DNA of 64,000 bases from Candidatus Glomeribacter gigasporarum BEG34 (GCF_000227585.1 NZ_CAFB01000034.1:86418-150417), one strand, 5' to 3'; shown: positions 51,101 to 58,070, counted from the stretch's first letter. Notes: generated by a model from the letters alone, not told the origin. Made by a program: numbers and translations.

Positions 51101-52438
51101 GCCAATCGGGGTTTCTGGCTGAATCGGGTGGTTTTGTATTAGGTATCTGGCCAGTTGATTCGCACGGGCGTTGAGCTGCTGATAGCTCAGTATTGCGCTG
51201 TTATAGATCACTGCCGGACTGTCTGGCGTGCGGGCGGCCTGTAATTCAATCAACTCGTGGAGGCTTTTATCTTCCTGAAAGCCCCGCTCCGTCCGGTTCC
51301 AGTCAAAAAGGCACTGCTGGCGTTGCGCGGGCGGGATATCCAGCATAGCCCTGAAGGGGATGCTTTCTGAGAGAAAGCTTGGAAAGTGATTCAGAAAATG
51401 CTGAAGATGCTCCGAAAAATATCCGAAGAGGTACAAATCTTTCCGGTATCGAATCTGTAATGCCTGATTTTGCGCCCTATAGGCGATGGATACCGCATGC
51501 TGCCCACCATCCGGGATAGGTTCGTTATAGAAAACGGCGACCTCGGGCTTGGATGCCCCAGCGGGTAAGGGCAAGGGATCATAGAAAGGGCTGCTGATAA
51601 CGGCATAAAGGCTGTCCTGGCACTTGGCCTGTAAGGCCCTGTAGGTATCGGATAAGTGAATTCGGACAAACTTGCTGATCTGTTTACCAGCGCTATAGCA
51701 ATCGTACCCATAGAGTGCTTCCTGCCTTCCGTTTAACAGAGTGAGGCAATAGAGCCCAAAGATTTCCAGCGCTGTTTGATCCAGATTTCGCTCAAGCAGA
51801 TGAACTTGATAGGTGTGGGAGACCGCCTGAGAGTTCTGATTGGTGAAACCCAGTGTAGGGTTTGCAAAAACTTGGGATTCCTTTTCCAGGGAACGGTAGT
51901 AATGCTCTAAGCGAGCAAGACGGTTTGCGTCCTGAATCAGTTCATAAATGACAGGGTTATTTTGAATCCGGTTGTCAAATAATAGCTCTTCCGATCCAAA
52001 TCTCGATAACTGGATAACCGCATCAATTACGGCTTCTGAGACTTCCTTGAGCAGCCTTTCTAGCCGGGAAGATTGGATATCGAGTGAATGCACCCATTGT
52101 CCTGTACATTTCCGGAGAACGGCTGTGTTGCCATTTTTCAGGAGTAGAATAACAATTTGGTATTCAGTTGCGGCGCATTCAATATAAAATTGAATGCTGT
52201 CAATATCCAGCCGCACTATGGATTGATGAAAGTCAATGAGGTAATCAAAGGCCTTCCAATCCAGATGGCATGAGTCTGCCAAGTTGAAATTATGGGTATA
52301 TCTTTTTCGCCACAGCTCCAGGTCTTCCACACGGGTGCTATGGACAGCCACAAAGTGGCCCGCGTCAATCAAATAATCTACTACGTCGCGGGCAAGCGCA
52401 TGAAAGTCACTGAAGATAAGGAAGTTCAGGATTTTCAC
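45146..52438 (-). CDS. two-module NRPS with thiazole-forming module: vestigial N-terminal region, A(Gly-like)-PCP, Cy-A(Cys)-Ox-PCP
   Basis: 2430 residues from a GTG start. Residues 1-180 resemble a Rossmann-like lobe, and 180-395 resemble the C-terminal half of a condensation domain without HHxxxDG, so this is probably a loading module. A1 (core YTSGTTGDPKG near 560) has pocket residues read as D-I-L-Q-C-G-V-V-W, close to the glycine code. PCP1 (LGGNSIL) is near 949. The Cy domain has DALIVDLGS (near 1139), the heterocyclisation signature. A2 (IFTSGSTGKPKG, near 1629) reads D-L-Y-N-L-S-L-I-W, cysteine. Inserted after the A8 region, at about 1955-2280, is an FMN-dependent oxidase of the SagB/BlmIII type (KRRKSYRNFTESE, YPSGGSTYSVRCFLDL) that should oxidise thiazoline to thiazole; the A10 motif (VSANGKLDAGRLP) follows it. 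PCP2 (LGGNSLL, near 2369) ends the protein. It would make a Gly-thiazole unit and hand it to the next synthase, whose gene starts 26 bases later. Confidence 0.93.
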   Translation of the reverse strand: MKILNFLIFSDFHALARDVVDYLIDAGHFVAVHSTRVEDLELWRKRYTHNFNLADSCHLDWKAFDYLIDFHQSIVRLDIDSIQFYIECAATEYQIVILLLKNGNTAVLRKCTGQWVHSLDIQSSRLERLLKEVSEAVIDAVIQLSRFGSEELLFDNRIQNNPVIYELIQDANRLARLEHYYRSLEKESQVFANPTLGFTNQNSQAVSHTYQVHLLERNLDQTALEIFGLYCLTLLNGRQEALYGYDCYSAGKQISKFVRIHLSDTYRALQAKCQDSLYAVISSPFYDPLPLPAGASKPEVAVFYNEPIPDGGQHAVSIAYRAQNQALQIRYRKDLYLFGYFSEHLQHFLNHFPSFLSESIPFRAMLDIPPAQRQQCLFDWNRTERGFQEDKSLHELIELQAARTPDSPAVIYNSAILSYQQLNARANQLARYLIQNHPIQPETPIGLYLDRNERMLIALLGILKAGAAYLPLDIRHPAYKIAGILKDSGASLVLSTRQCRVLWEAHLQSLSKDSVCHAFGAKTAWILLDEEGIQQSLNQASDLNLNLPVTSRHWVYVLYTSGTTGDPKGVVVEHQALINILESIREKIDFSEKDCLLSVTTLAFDIAALELWMPLMQGGRVVIATQQEVLKPARLLALIEQWRVTVMQATPSLWSLVMQEGVENLSINALCGGEPLSLALARTLFKTVDHCWNVYGPTETTVWSSCQEIKKDYWAGAIGTPIANTTAYILDSHLNPLPIGAPGEIHIGGIGLARGYLNQPELTKARFIPNPFQTEKEKQQGQNARLYKTGDLGRWLPEGNIEFLGRNDFQVKLRGHRIELGEIEHTLSTYEGVQNSVVLLKTPQAENRMAPPYLIGYYVSPEPLDETRLFAHLKARLPETMIPSRLVQLARLPLTPNGKLDRQALPDPGFVGDRTRQVAPRTELEKQLCALWGEVLNTPAAREDIRADFFHLGGNSILAIQLLNKINSALQVDIKISDIFEQRTVEHLAPLAAASLGSFRYQSYLIQQPDQSRLFKPFPLNNVQQSYYLGRLNHFELSHVSTHVYAEYQYAALDIGRLEQAFNCLIERHMALRTVFVNGRQQHIKSVPHYTIKVHELSCEQELLAIRDQLSHKIYTPDQYPLFDVVVSKWNGQILIHLSFDALIVDLGSFQILFDEWAKLYKNPEALLPVLEISYRDYVLHYEKIRVSALFQEAERYWRGRLRDYHFEMNLPLKIQPFAVRYPRFARVSRVLSKPIWEALLSKAQQAHISPTALVLAAYGSVLSRWSGQDKLCVNLTLFNRLPLHPQIENLIGDFTVLELFSYQDREGDAVHQKLRTIHDVLMKDIEHNLFDGVDVQRLVKKEQSMPDKQILAPVVLTSVLGNIQSHWFDWPLDDSYQGVRYAISQTSQVWLDNKAYETDKGFIAEWDYVEQLFDRSLIEAMHYAYCELLERLAQLDWETSAFPKIPLPLPEQALIAAANCHTQPLSSDTLHSRYEKVLTDEALQRHIAIIDAATEQTYTHGTLQQDSTQLAQTLSDQNSPSTSQALLVGVLSEKGYNQVLAALAILKSGHAYLPLSIDWPVGRLDEVLAQGYVQVVLISQAQYDREAIRNALSQKYTLKIIEALRTTSDPSASALPKVEADDIAYVIFTSGSTGKPKGVTISHRSALNTIDAVNRRFEIAKQDKILALSELSFDLSVYDLFGLLTAGGTIVFPEQSRSKDPVHWVSLIQQHQITLWNSVPQLAALLLDAVTQSPVTKQAAIPLASLRLFLLSGDWIPSNLPIRLKVQCPRAVLMSLGGATEGSIWSVWYEIDPEKSEDRIPYGVSMPNQKLFVLNPSGEHCPVGVQGEIHIGGLGLARDYWDAPDLTEARFISHPQLGRLYKTGDLGRWLPEGKIEFLGRNDFQVKLNGYRVELEEIAARLSQLEGVKEAVVRIQKEDERDYVVAYLLPEDTKTQLEASFDKESFVLDERGLIQGLKAQHVFEPNLEPSAFKRRKSYRNFTESEVGIGRVAELSRLFMAQWPPRFDAPYEPKTLSTETLGAVLAGVSGLRFKGRALPKYLYPSGGSTYSVRCFLDLATPVDTLEADYYYYHPTDYSLCRFHAPWCIGQAEKQRDHALHLIAHWPAITPLYGKVARRLVYLEAGHMLSALSEVLTQHGLAHEWQVTEEPLDADNTLLAILSIGSDSICWPECRLKPGFLMKQGSGRVYVDLEDHAILDLDKQSVLLQASEVGELLARGQLLITLNGEASLPNLVLAGFMAQRISTALYPYSIGSCTIGWVPYPAAVYTLVLGHITEDEKRKVGSCMQAPSLQEVANLCLSKHLPEYMLPHAYRQVDLWPVSANGKLDAGRLPKLQLQKPYVAPANPVERQLSQIWSEVLGIPESQISMQDNFFVLGGNSLLAMQAVRRLSHDLGLDLALQDFYQTPSIRSIAHRFRSKAAPMVMREEGVL

Positions 52439-52458
52439 GGCTACTATACAGGTTCCAT

Positions 52459-52616
52459 CTTATAACTGATGTTACGCACCTTTTTCATAAAAGTGCTTAA
52501 AAACAGGGCATTTGTGATTTATCGCTCATCGGGTGCCAACAGAGGTTTTCTGCCCTAAAAAAACAGCGTTTTCTGTGAAATTCGCCCCCCAGAAAGTGCG
52601 TAACGTCAGTTATAAG
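52459..52616. repeat. 158-base MITE-like inverted-repeat element
   Basis: Ends CTTATAACTGATGTTACGCA and the complement of the other end, CTTATAACTGACGTTACGCA, match at 20 of 21 positions. It contains no coding capacity and lies between the tiny ORF and the NRPS gene, so it interrupts an otherwise compact operon and probably carries or blocks the promoter for the synthetase genes. It is unrelated to the TAG elements. Confidence 0.8.
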
Positions 52617-52631
52617 TCTGCTATCTATTTG

Positions 52632-52697
52632 TTAGGAAGGGGGTAGAGGCGTATTGCCAACATTTTCATTGACTAACTGTTTGACAAGTTTCTTCAT
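52632..52697 (-). CDS. tiny ORF (21 residues) between methyltransferase and NRPS
   Basis: ATG 52697 overlaps the methyltransferase stop; a GGAGG stands six bases upstream, the best ribosome binding site in the locus (ATG 52700 gives one more Met). The peptide MKKLVKQLVNENVGNTPLPP plus a final Ser has a basic amphipathic start and a Pro-rich end. I do not recognise it. It could be a leader peptide, a small carrier-like peptide or a translational-coupling relic left when the 158-base element entered. Confidence 0.5.
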   Translation of the reverse strand: MKKLVKQLVNENVGNTPLPPS

Positions 52698-53644
52698 CAT
52701 AACCTCCGGTTTTTAAAGTAAAGATAAGGATGTCGCCATGACTTAACTGCAATAACGAGTGGCGCCAAGCCATGACGCAGGTAGAGGATGTCCCGCACCT
52801 CAAATCCCGCGCCTTTCAGATGCTGTCGCATCGTCTCTTCTGTGCAAAAATTAAGATACTTCACCTGTATGATGTCGCTGAAAATAGCGCGCTCTTTTCG
52901 CCAATCCTCCAAGGGCATGTTAAAAGTGGCAACAGGGTCCAAATCTTTTGGCGGCGGAGGCACAAAACTGATCATTAATACGCCTCCTGGAGCCAAGGCT
53001 TTATAAAAGTTGTGATACAGCTGCAATAGCCTTTCCTCCTTGGATTCATACATGTTAAGGCCGTTGCTGGCAATCAGATCGTAGGCTTCATCCGCGTCCA
53101 GCTGCCAGGCATCCTGCTTTAGAAACTGCACATCCGCCTGCACACCCATCCGATGGGCGTTTTCCCTTGCCAAATTGAGGGATTCTGCGTCGATGTCAAT
53201 CCCAGTCAGTTGAATATCCTTCAGATCTGAATAATCCAGAAGCAGCAAATCATCCATCAGCCCGCAGGGGATGGAGGCCAGACACGCATGGGGCTTTATA
53301 AAGCTACAAAGCTGCTTTTGAAGTTTCGAAAATCGTTCCCGGATCAGCACGAACAGAGATCGGTTGAGCAACCAGGCTTCCAGGGAGTGCGTGAGCGTCT
53401 TTTGCGTTATATGCCGGATAATGACGGAAGTCCAATAGCCATTGAGTCCTTGGTTATGAAGCAGAAAACGGCCCAGCTCGAATTGAGTAAGCGCCTCCAG
53501 CAAGTCCAAAGTCTCCTGCAAAGGCAACCACAGATGTTCGCACTTTTCCAAACGGGCCTTTATCTCTGAAACCCGCTGTCTTGTGGCTTCCGTATAGGGG
53601 ATTTTACTGGGGGTATGATGTGTGAGAGAGGAGGAAGACGTCAT
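52697..53644 (-). CDS. class I SAM-dependent methyltransferase of the biosynthetic locus
   Basis: The 315-residue product has a helical N-terminal third (residues 1-120) followed by a class I fold: LASIPCGLMDDLLLL as a degenerate motif I, IDIDAESLNLARENAHRMGV (acidic loop for SAM ribose), DVQFLKQDAWQL, DLIASNGLNMYE, and ALAPGGVLMISFVPPPP. It starts 12 bases after the oxygenase stop and ends at the tiny ORF, so it belongs to the operon. A substrate is not evident; N- or O-methylation of the nascent product, for example at an N-oxidised nitrogen, is plausible. Base composition matches the NRPS genes. Confidence 0.8.
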   Translation of the reverse strand: MTSSSSLTHHTPSKIPYTEATRQRVSEIKARLEKCEHLWLPLQETLDLLEALTQFELGRFLLHNQGLNGYWTSVIIRHITQKTLTHSLEAWLLNRSLFVLIRERFSKLQKQLCSFIKPHACLASIPCGLMDDLLLLDYSDLKDIQLTGIDIDAESLNLARENAHRMGVQADVQFLKQDAWQLDADEAYDLIASNGLNMYESKEERLLQLYHNFYKALAPGGVLMISFVPPPPKDLDPVATFNMPLEDWRKERAIFSDIIQVKYLNFCTEETMRQHLKGAGFEVRDILYLRHGLAPLVIAVKSWRHPYLYFKNRRL

Positions 53645-53656
53645 GGGGTATCTACT

Positions 53657-54643
53657 TCACAATGTCCAGCCCATTGCCTGGAAGCCTGCTTTTACGTGGC
53701 GATTGTCCAAAACACCAGCTTTTTTCAGTACACTCAAGACATTCTTGACCATGGGTATGTCCGGGCTAATCTCAAATCCTTTGTACAAGTCTTCAACGAT
53801 GGCTGAGGATTGCTTAGCATCCTGCAACAGGCGGTTTAGGAGATCTGCATAAAAGCGTTTGTCGGATTGAACATTCAGGTACTGCTTTATAAAATCGGCC
53901 AGATGGCTGCCGATGGCTTCCTGATAATCGTCCGGTAACCTTTTCCAGGTATCTGTTAATATCTCGTAGAAAAAGCCGTAGTGTCTGGCTTCATCGTTCA
54001 TATGATCATTGACATAGTACTTGATGGAGGGATGTACGTTTGCGCTGTTGAAAAACTCGATCAGTTCCCGAACCAGCGTAGTTTCAAAGATACAGACCGC
54101 CAAAACCTCAAACGCATCGTGGTACTTTGCCTCCATACGTTGCCTGATGAGAGCAACCGCATAGTGGGCATCTGAAACGGGATAGTCGAACCTTCCGAGC
54201 TCTGGAAACTGACTTAAGAGTTGCAAGCTCATATCTTGTGCTACATAAACATGATAATGCTCATCGATAAGAACCGTATAAGCGCCCAATTTGATATCAT
54301 CGTTATAGTGAAGGCCGGAATGTCCATCAATCAGCTTATAACAGGCTGAATTGATCAGCCGGGTTTCCAGGCTCACAATATCGTTCAGATATTTCAAAAA
54401 TGACTGCAATAAAATCTTTTCTTTAGCCCGTTGACCCAAACCCATTATCTCCTGCCGAAGGAGCAAGGGCTGCTTTTCTTCCGGAAAGAAATAGCCCTCT
54501 TGGCTAAAATCAATCCATTTTCGGGGACGTGTACGCACAGAACTCCGAGATTCCCACTTTTCCTGATAGGCATTGCCAAGCTGCCTGTCTATGGGAATTG
54601 CTTCCATAGCAGCAGGTTTCTCCTGTAAATTTCTAGATGCCAT
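53657..54643 (-). CDS. AurF-like diiron N-oxygenase
   Basis: The 328-residue product is helical and shows the carboxylate/histidine ligand pattern of the AurF/CmlI family: Glu in SLETRLINSACYKL, LIDEHYHVYVAQ (ExxH), CIFETTLVRELIEF, and HMNDEARHYGFF (HxxxExxH). These enzymes oxidise amines to hydroxylamine, nitroso or nitro groups. It is the first gene of the biosynthetic operon, with GAGAAGG eight bases before the ATG. A nitrogen of the Gly-derived starter or of a side chain is a likely target. It follows a short (41-base) gap after the broken MATE gene, so the operon promoter must lie there or within the old MATE sequence. Confidence 0.82.
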   Translation of the reverse strand: MASRNLQEKPAAMEAIPIDRQLGNAYQEKWESRSSVRTRPRKWIDFSQEGYFFPEEKQPLLLRQEIMGLGQRAKEKILLQSFLKYLNDIVSLETRLINSACYKLIDGHSGLHYNDDIKLGAYTVLIDEHYHVYVAQDMSLQLLSQFPELGRFDYPVSDAHYAVALIRQRMEAKYHDAFEVLAVCIFETTLVRELIEFFNSANVHPSIKYYVNDHMNDEARHYGFFYEILTDTWKRLPDDYQEAIGSHLADFIKQYLNVQSDKRFYADLLNRLLQDAKQSSAIVEDLYKGFEISPDIPMVKNVLSVLKKAGVLDNRHVKAGFQAMGWTL

Positions 54644-54684
54644 AGCTTAAGCCTTCTCGTCTAAACAGCTATCGGAAAATGTGT

Positions 54685-55583
54685 TTAACGGGAGCCTGAA
54701 TTAGACGGCGTGTTGATAGAAGGAGAAGGGTTGGCCAACAAGTTTTGATTCTCTTCCCTGTTTCTTCTAAAGAGGCGACTGCTAAAGAAGCTACCATATG
54801 AAGTTCTCAACCCTCCCCTGATAAGCGACCTTTCTTCTTCAGGCTGCGCTTCAGGCCAAGCATCTTCAGAAACAGGATAATGGCGGCCACAGAAAAACTG
54901 GCTCTTTGCCCACGTGTAGAGACTATCCCCCAAGGATTTATTCTGCTCCGCCTCCAATTTCGCTTCATTGGTAATGACATGACTTTTGCGATACCAGTAG
55001 CTTGTCATCATACAGGACCCACCGTAAATGCAACAGTCCTGCCCAGCAACACGCCTAACGCATCCAGAGAAGAGCCAAATCCCAGCGAGACAGAAGTCAG
55101 CATGCCCTCCCCAATGACACTGAACAGTGCGGATAGACTCGCAAAGGCGGTGTCGTTATAGCCGCGCAATGTGCCTGAAAAGATATTCCGGATGGCATCT
55201 GGAATCAGGCCCAAGGTTGAGATAAACAAGAAAAGTTTGGCCCGCTCAATAATTCTGTCATCGCCGACCGTATCTGGATTAATGAAGAGTGAGATGAACT
55301 GCTCGGGTGCAGCGGCAAACAGCAGCAACACGGCGCTTGGAATCATGCCGCCCACCATTAAACCCGCATAGCCGTAGCGTTTGGCGTCCTGAAACCGCTT
55401 TTCTCCGACCGCGTGCCGCGTCAGCATGCCTGCCACATGCGCAAGACAGAAGATAACGGGTTCAATGATATGGCGACATGCCAAGTTGGCGCGCTGGCTG
55501 ACAAGTCTTCCTGGCTAATCAGACCGATCAATGCGGTTAATGTCACAAGATAAAAGGTCTCCACGCCTGCCTGCAGACCAATA
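54685..55583 (-). pseudogene. fragmented MATE-family efflux transporter
   Basis: Three pieces in different frames align with the second half of a MATE pump. From the 5' side: IGLQAGVETFYLVTLTALIG (about 55583-55500), then a 158-residue frame (55008-55484) containing HVAGMLTRHAVGEKRF, GYAGLMVGGMIPSAVLLLFA and FSGTLRGYNDTAFASLSALF. It ends TVGPV at a stop overlapped by MMTSYWYRKSHV, the start of the third frame (54685-55011), which continues into a polar C-terminal tail. The N-terminal half is missing. It may once have exported the product of the adjacent cluster; the MFS gene could have replaced it. Confidence 0.8.
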
Positions 55584-55588
55584 TTTAC

Positions 55589-56014
55589 TCAATCTAAGGG
55601 ACATTTGAACGGTCTAATGAGGAAGGCAATCAACCGAGCACATTTCGTCACGCATGCGTTCAATAGCGAACTGCTCCAGGAGGCGCAATGCTCCTTTGGA
55701 GGCGGTGCTGCGATTGCACTCTCGTTGGACGAATACCGTGAATCGGCAGACGTCGATTTTTTATGCGCTTGATGCATTCTATAACTTTTCTTATATAAAT
55801 AGCTCTTTAGTGTTGAAGTCGAGATATTTAATCCTTCCCTGCAAAGTATTTCTGAAATCTGATCGAATGTATAGCCGCGCTTTTTCAAGAAATGGATTTC
55901 TTTGCTCAATACCCTGATCGACACTTTTTTATTGTATTCCGTCTTCGGCATCTTTTTGAGCTTCTTCGAGATCGTTTCCAAATGCGGATGTTCAAGTTCG
56001 GATATGTATTTCAT
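55589..56014 (-). CDS. small putative DNA-binding protein, plasmid-type
   Basis: The 141-residue product has a region RVLSKEIHFLKKRGYTFDQI followed by SEILCREGLNISTSTLKSYL, a pattern seen in small plasmid mobilisation or partition-linked proteins with a helix-turn-helix. The last about 50 residues (EHCASWSSSLLNACVTKCAR and onward) look unrelated and run into the region next to the MATE remnant, so the native C-terminus may be lost. The N-terminal basic part and AT-rich leader suggest acquisition. No function is assigned. Confidence 0.5.
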   Translation of the reverse strand: MKYISELEHPHLETISKKLKKMPKTEYNKKVSIRVLSKEIHFLKKRGYTFDQISEILCREGLNISTSTLKSYLYKKSYRMHQAHKKSTSADSRYSSNESAIAAPPPKEHCASWSSSLLNACVTKCARLIAFLIRPFKCPLD

Positions 56015-56149
56015 ACGCTCATCCGCTTTTCAAAAAGCGTGTGACAGAAGCGCTGCCCTTTCTTTATGAGTTCTTATTATAGTATTCAAATAATATGCAT
56101 AATAAAACATAAGGCCCCCTTTTCTTTAATGCAGCCCAGTCATATGTAT

Positions 56150-56316
56150 GTTTTCCGCCACAAGGTGCCGGTTACTTAACAACTGGTATCGTGTTTATTT
56201 TCCGCCACCCTATGGCCGTTACTGATCATGGAACATGATCATGTAACGCGGCTATATGGCATATAGCCGCGCGCCGATACCTAAAAAGTAACAGTCACCG
56301 ATGTGTGCCGAAAACA
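56150..56316. repeat. array of two direct and one inverted repeats around two perfect palindromes
   Basis: Related 29-base repeats start GTTTTCCGCCACAAGGTGCC (56150) and ATTTTCCGCCACCCTATGGC (56197); a third copy, inverted, occupies 56284-56316 (complement starts GTTTTCGGCACACATCGGTG). Each ends GTTACT. Between them lie the palindromes TGATCATG-gaa-CATGATCA (56223-56241) and CGCGGCTATATG-c-type ATATAGCCGCG (56247-56271). The layout suggests a recombination, replication or partition site; a recombinase-like gene starts 300 bases downstream. Confidence 0.75.
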
Positions 56317-56454
56317 ATGTTGTTGCATCCACCCTGTAACGCGAACACGCTTTAGACGAAATCCGGCAAAATGGCCTCCTGCCTGAACCCAAACGGGCGC
56401 GCAATCCAATCCATGTCTACCACGTTGGGAGATTGCAATCGATCAGAGAAGCAG

Positions 56455-56690
56455 AACATTGGGAGAAAACAAACCTATCAGGCATCTAAAAAACCGAATC
56501 CAATGTTTGGGAAAACAAGCGACACGAATTTAAATCGTTCTGGTCTTCAAACCCGAAATAAGAAACCACTGGGAGAAAACAAACGGATGGGGATACATCA
56601 AAACCGAATCCACTGATCAGAAAAACAATGACGATGAATTTGAATCGCGCCGGTGTTCAAACCCGAACACAAAGCACCGTCGAACACTAT
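56455..56690 (+). repeat. imperfect direct duplication of the 5' end of the recombinase gene
   Basis: Two copies of about 105 bases begin GGGAGAAAACAAAC (56460 and 56571) and include AAACCGAATCCA and the coding start; the first reads TNLNRSGLQTRNKK, the second MNLNRAGVQTRTQS, the true N-terminus of the gene at 56628. Differences between copies show the duplication is old. Confidence 0.65.
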
Positions 56691-57551
56691 TTAAAGCGGG
56701 CGCACCAATTGCTCGCGCGAATTGCCGATGAAATGCAGTTGCCTGAAGATGCGTATCCGCCGCCCGATGAGGTGGTGCGCTATATGGAACAGCGCGCACA
56801 TCAATGGAAGTGGGCGACGTTTCGTCAGTACCAAGCAAGTCTGGTCTATCGGTATGCGCGCGAATACGAAAAAAACGGTGATCCGCTGTTCGCGAAAACC
56901 GCTCAAGCGCTTCGCGTGCTGTCTCATAAAACATGCCAGCCCGCACATGTCATCGGACATACGTCTTCACGCAAGCGTAAGGGCATCCCGCAACGCGATT
57001 TCGAGGCGCTGGTTGCGCGCTTGTCGAATCCCAAACAGAACAGTGACTATGCAAAGCGCACCGCGCTCTGGCTGGCAGCAGCGGCGGTGACAGGCTTACG
57101 TCCGTGCGAATGGCGCACAGCACAACTCAATGAAGACGCAACGCAACTGATCGTTCAAAATGCCAAAGCCACAAACGGGCGTGCCAATGGCGCCAGTCGC
57201 ACGATTGCGATACGACCGGAGGATGCTGCGAGCATACAGGCGCATCTGGCATCGATTCATGAACTGCTGGCCAGAGGATATCCGTTCGCGCACATTCACC
57301 AGTGTTGCAGCATTGCGCTCAACCGCGCCTGCAAGGCGCTCTGGGGAACGGATCCGGCCAAACGCTATGCCCTCTATTCAGCGCGCCATCAGTTTGCGGC
57401 GAACGCAAAAGCGACGACTTCACAGCAGGAAGTCGCCCGATTGCTCGGTCACCATTCGATCCGCACCGCGCGCCGTCACTACGCGCCACGCCGATCCGCC
57501 TGGCTGAAATTCAGGCAGGCCGATGATATGGCACCGAAGCATGAGCGATAA
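56628..57551 (+). CDS. tyrosine-recombinase-like site-specific integrase
   Basis: The 307-residue product has an N-terminal SAM-like helical domain (LKRAHQLLARIADEMQLPED) and a C-terminal catalytic domain: TGLRPCEW (catalytic Arg), SRTIAI (position of the Lys strand), LYSARHQFAANAKA, LLGHHSIRTARRHYAP (His/Arg... Tyr). Box II has Y-S-A-R in place of the usual H-x-L-R, so one catalytic His is replaced. The family has many such members in Burkholderiales islands. The 3' end is partly duplicated at 59800-60020, and the array at 56150-56316 upstream may be its site. The ATG at 56628 or 56634 fits the duplicated copy. Confidence 0.75.
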   Translation: MTMNLNRAGVQTRTQSTVEHYLKRAHQLLARIADEMQLPEDAYPPPDEVVRYMEQRAHQWKWATFRQYQASLVYRYAREYEKNGDPLFAKTAQALRVLSHKTCQPAHVIGHTSSRKRKGIPQRDFEALVARLSNPKQNSDYAKRTALWLAAAAVTGLRPCEWRTAQLNEDATQLIVQNAKATNGRANGASRTIAIRPEDAASIQAHLASIHELLARGYPFAHIHQCCSIALNRACKALWGTDPAKRYALYSARHQFAANAKATTSQQEVARLLGHHSIRTARRHYAPRRSAWLKFRQADDMAPKHER

Positions 57552-57656
57552 ACTGGCCGTCGAAATTCAAAAGCCGGTACACTGATCCGCTGCTGGATTG
57601 TGGCGTGAAACGTATCAACCTATGATGCAGACCCATTTTGTTGCGAGAGGACGATC

Positions 57657-57947
57657 ATGAAACCTTCTCTGGCGCTTGAAGCAAACCGGCATGCTATCCG
57701 TCAAGCGGTGCAGCGATTCAATACCGCAAACCCACGTGTTTTCGGTTCCGTCTTATAGGGGGAAGACCGCGACGGGAGTGATCTGGATGTGCTGGTGGAT
57801 CCCTTGCCAGGCGTAACGCTATTCGGCCTGGGAGGAATGCATGTTGAATGAGAAGACATGCTGGGCGTACCCGTTGATTTGTGAACGCCCGGGGATTTGC
57901 CGCTGAGGTTTCGTGAACGAGTGGTATTGGCCGCACAATTCATATGA
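57657..57947 (+). pseudogene. MNT-type nucleotidyltransferase, inactive copy
   Basis: This copy is nearly identical in DNA to the intact gene at 60089-60379 but has an in-frame TAG where the intact gene has TAT (GTCTTATAG, right after the GSV motif), plus TGA codons further on. The GSx10DxD catalytic motif is therefore not translated. It follows the recombinase gene and is followed by a remnant of the same partner gene as the intact copy. Confidence 0.9.
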
Positions 57948-58070
57948 ATGAGAAAGGCGTCATTGATGATTCCAGAGACTTCTCCGTCCCGCTACCTCAG
58001 TGGAATAGCCCTTCATATTCCATCTGTCAGCGATTCAATTCACATGCGGGCGCAGAGCGATTTTCGCTGA
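57948..58070 (+). pseudogene. remnant of the nucleotidyltransferase partner gene
   Basis: The first about 25 codons (MRKASLMIPETSPSRYLSGI) equal those of the gene at 60380. After ALHIPS the sequence diverges and ends in TGA at 58068-58070, overlapping the end of hipA on the other strand. It directly abuts the stop of the inactive nucleotidyltransferase, showing that the two genes were duplicated as a pair. Confidence 0.8.

Noticed and set aside
56371..56616. 81-codon frame upstream of the recombinase
   Set aside because: It contains the old duplicate of the recombinase 5' end and spacer DNA, with no own start signal.
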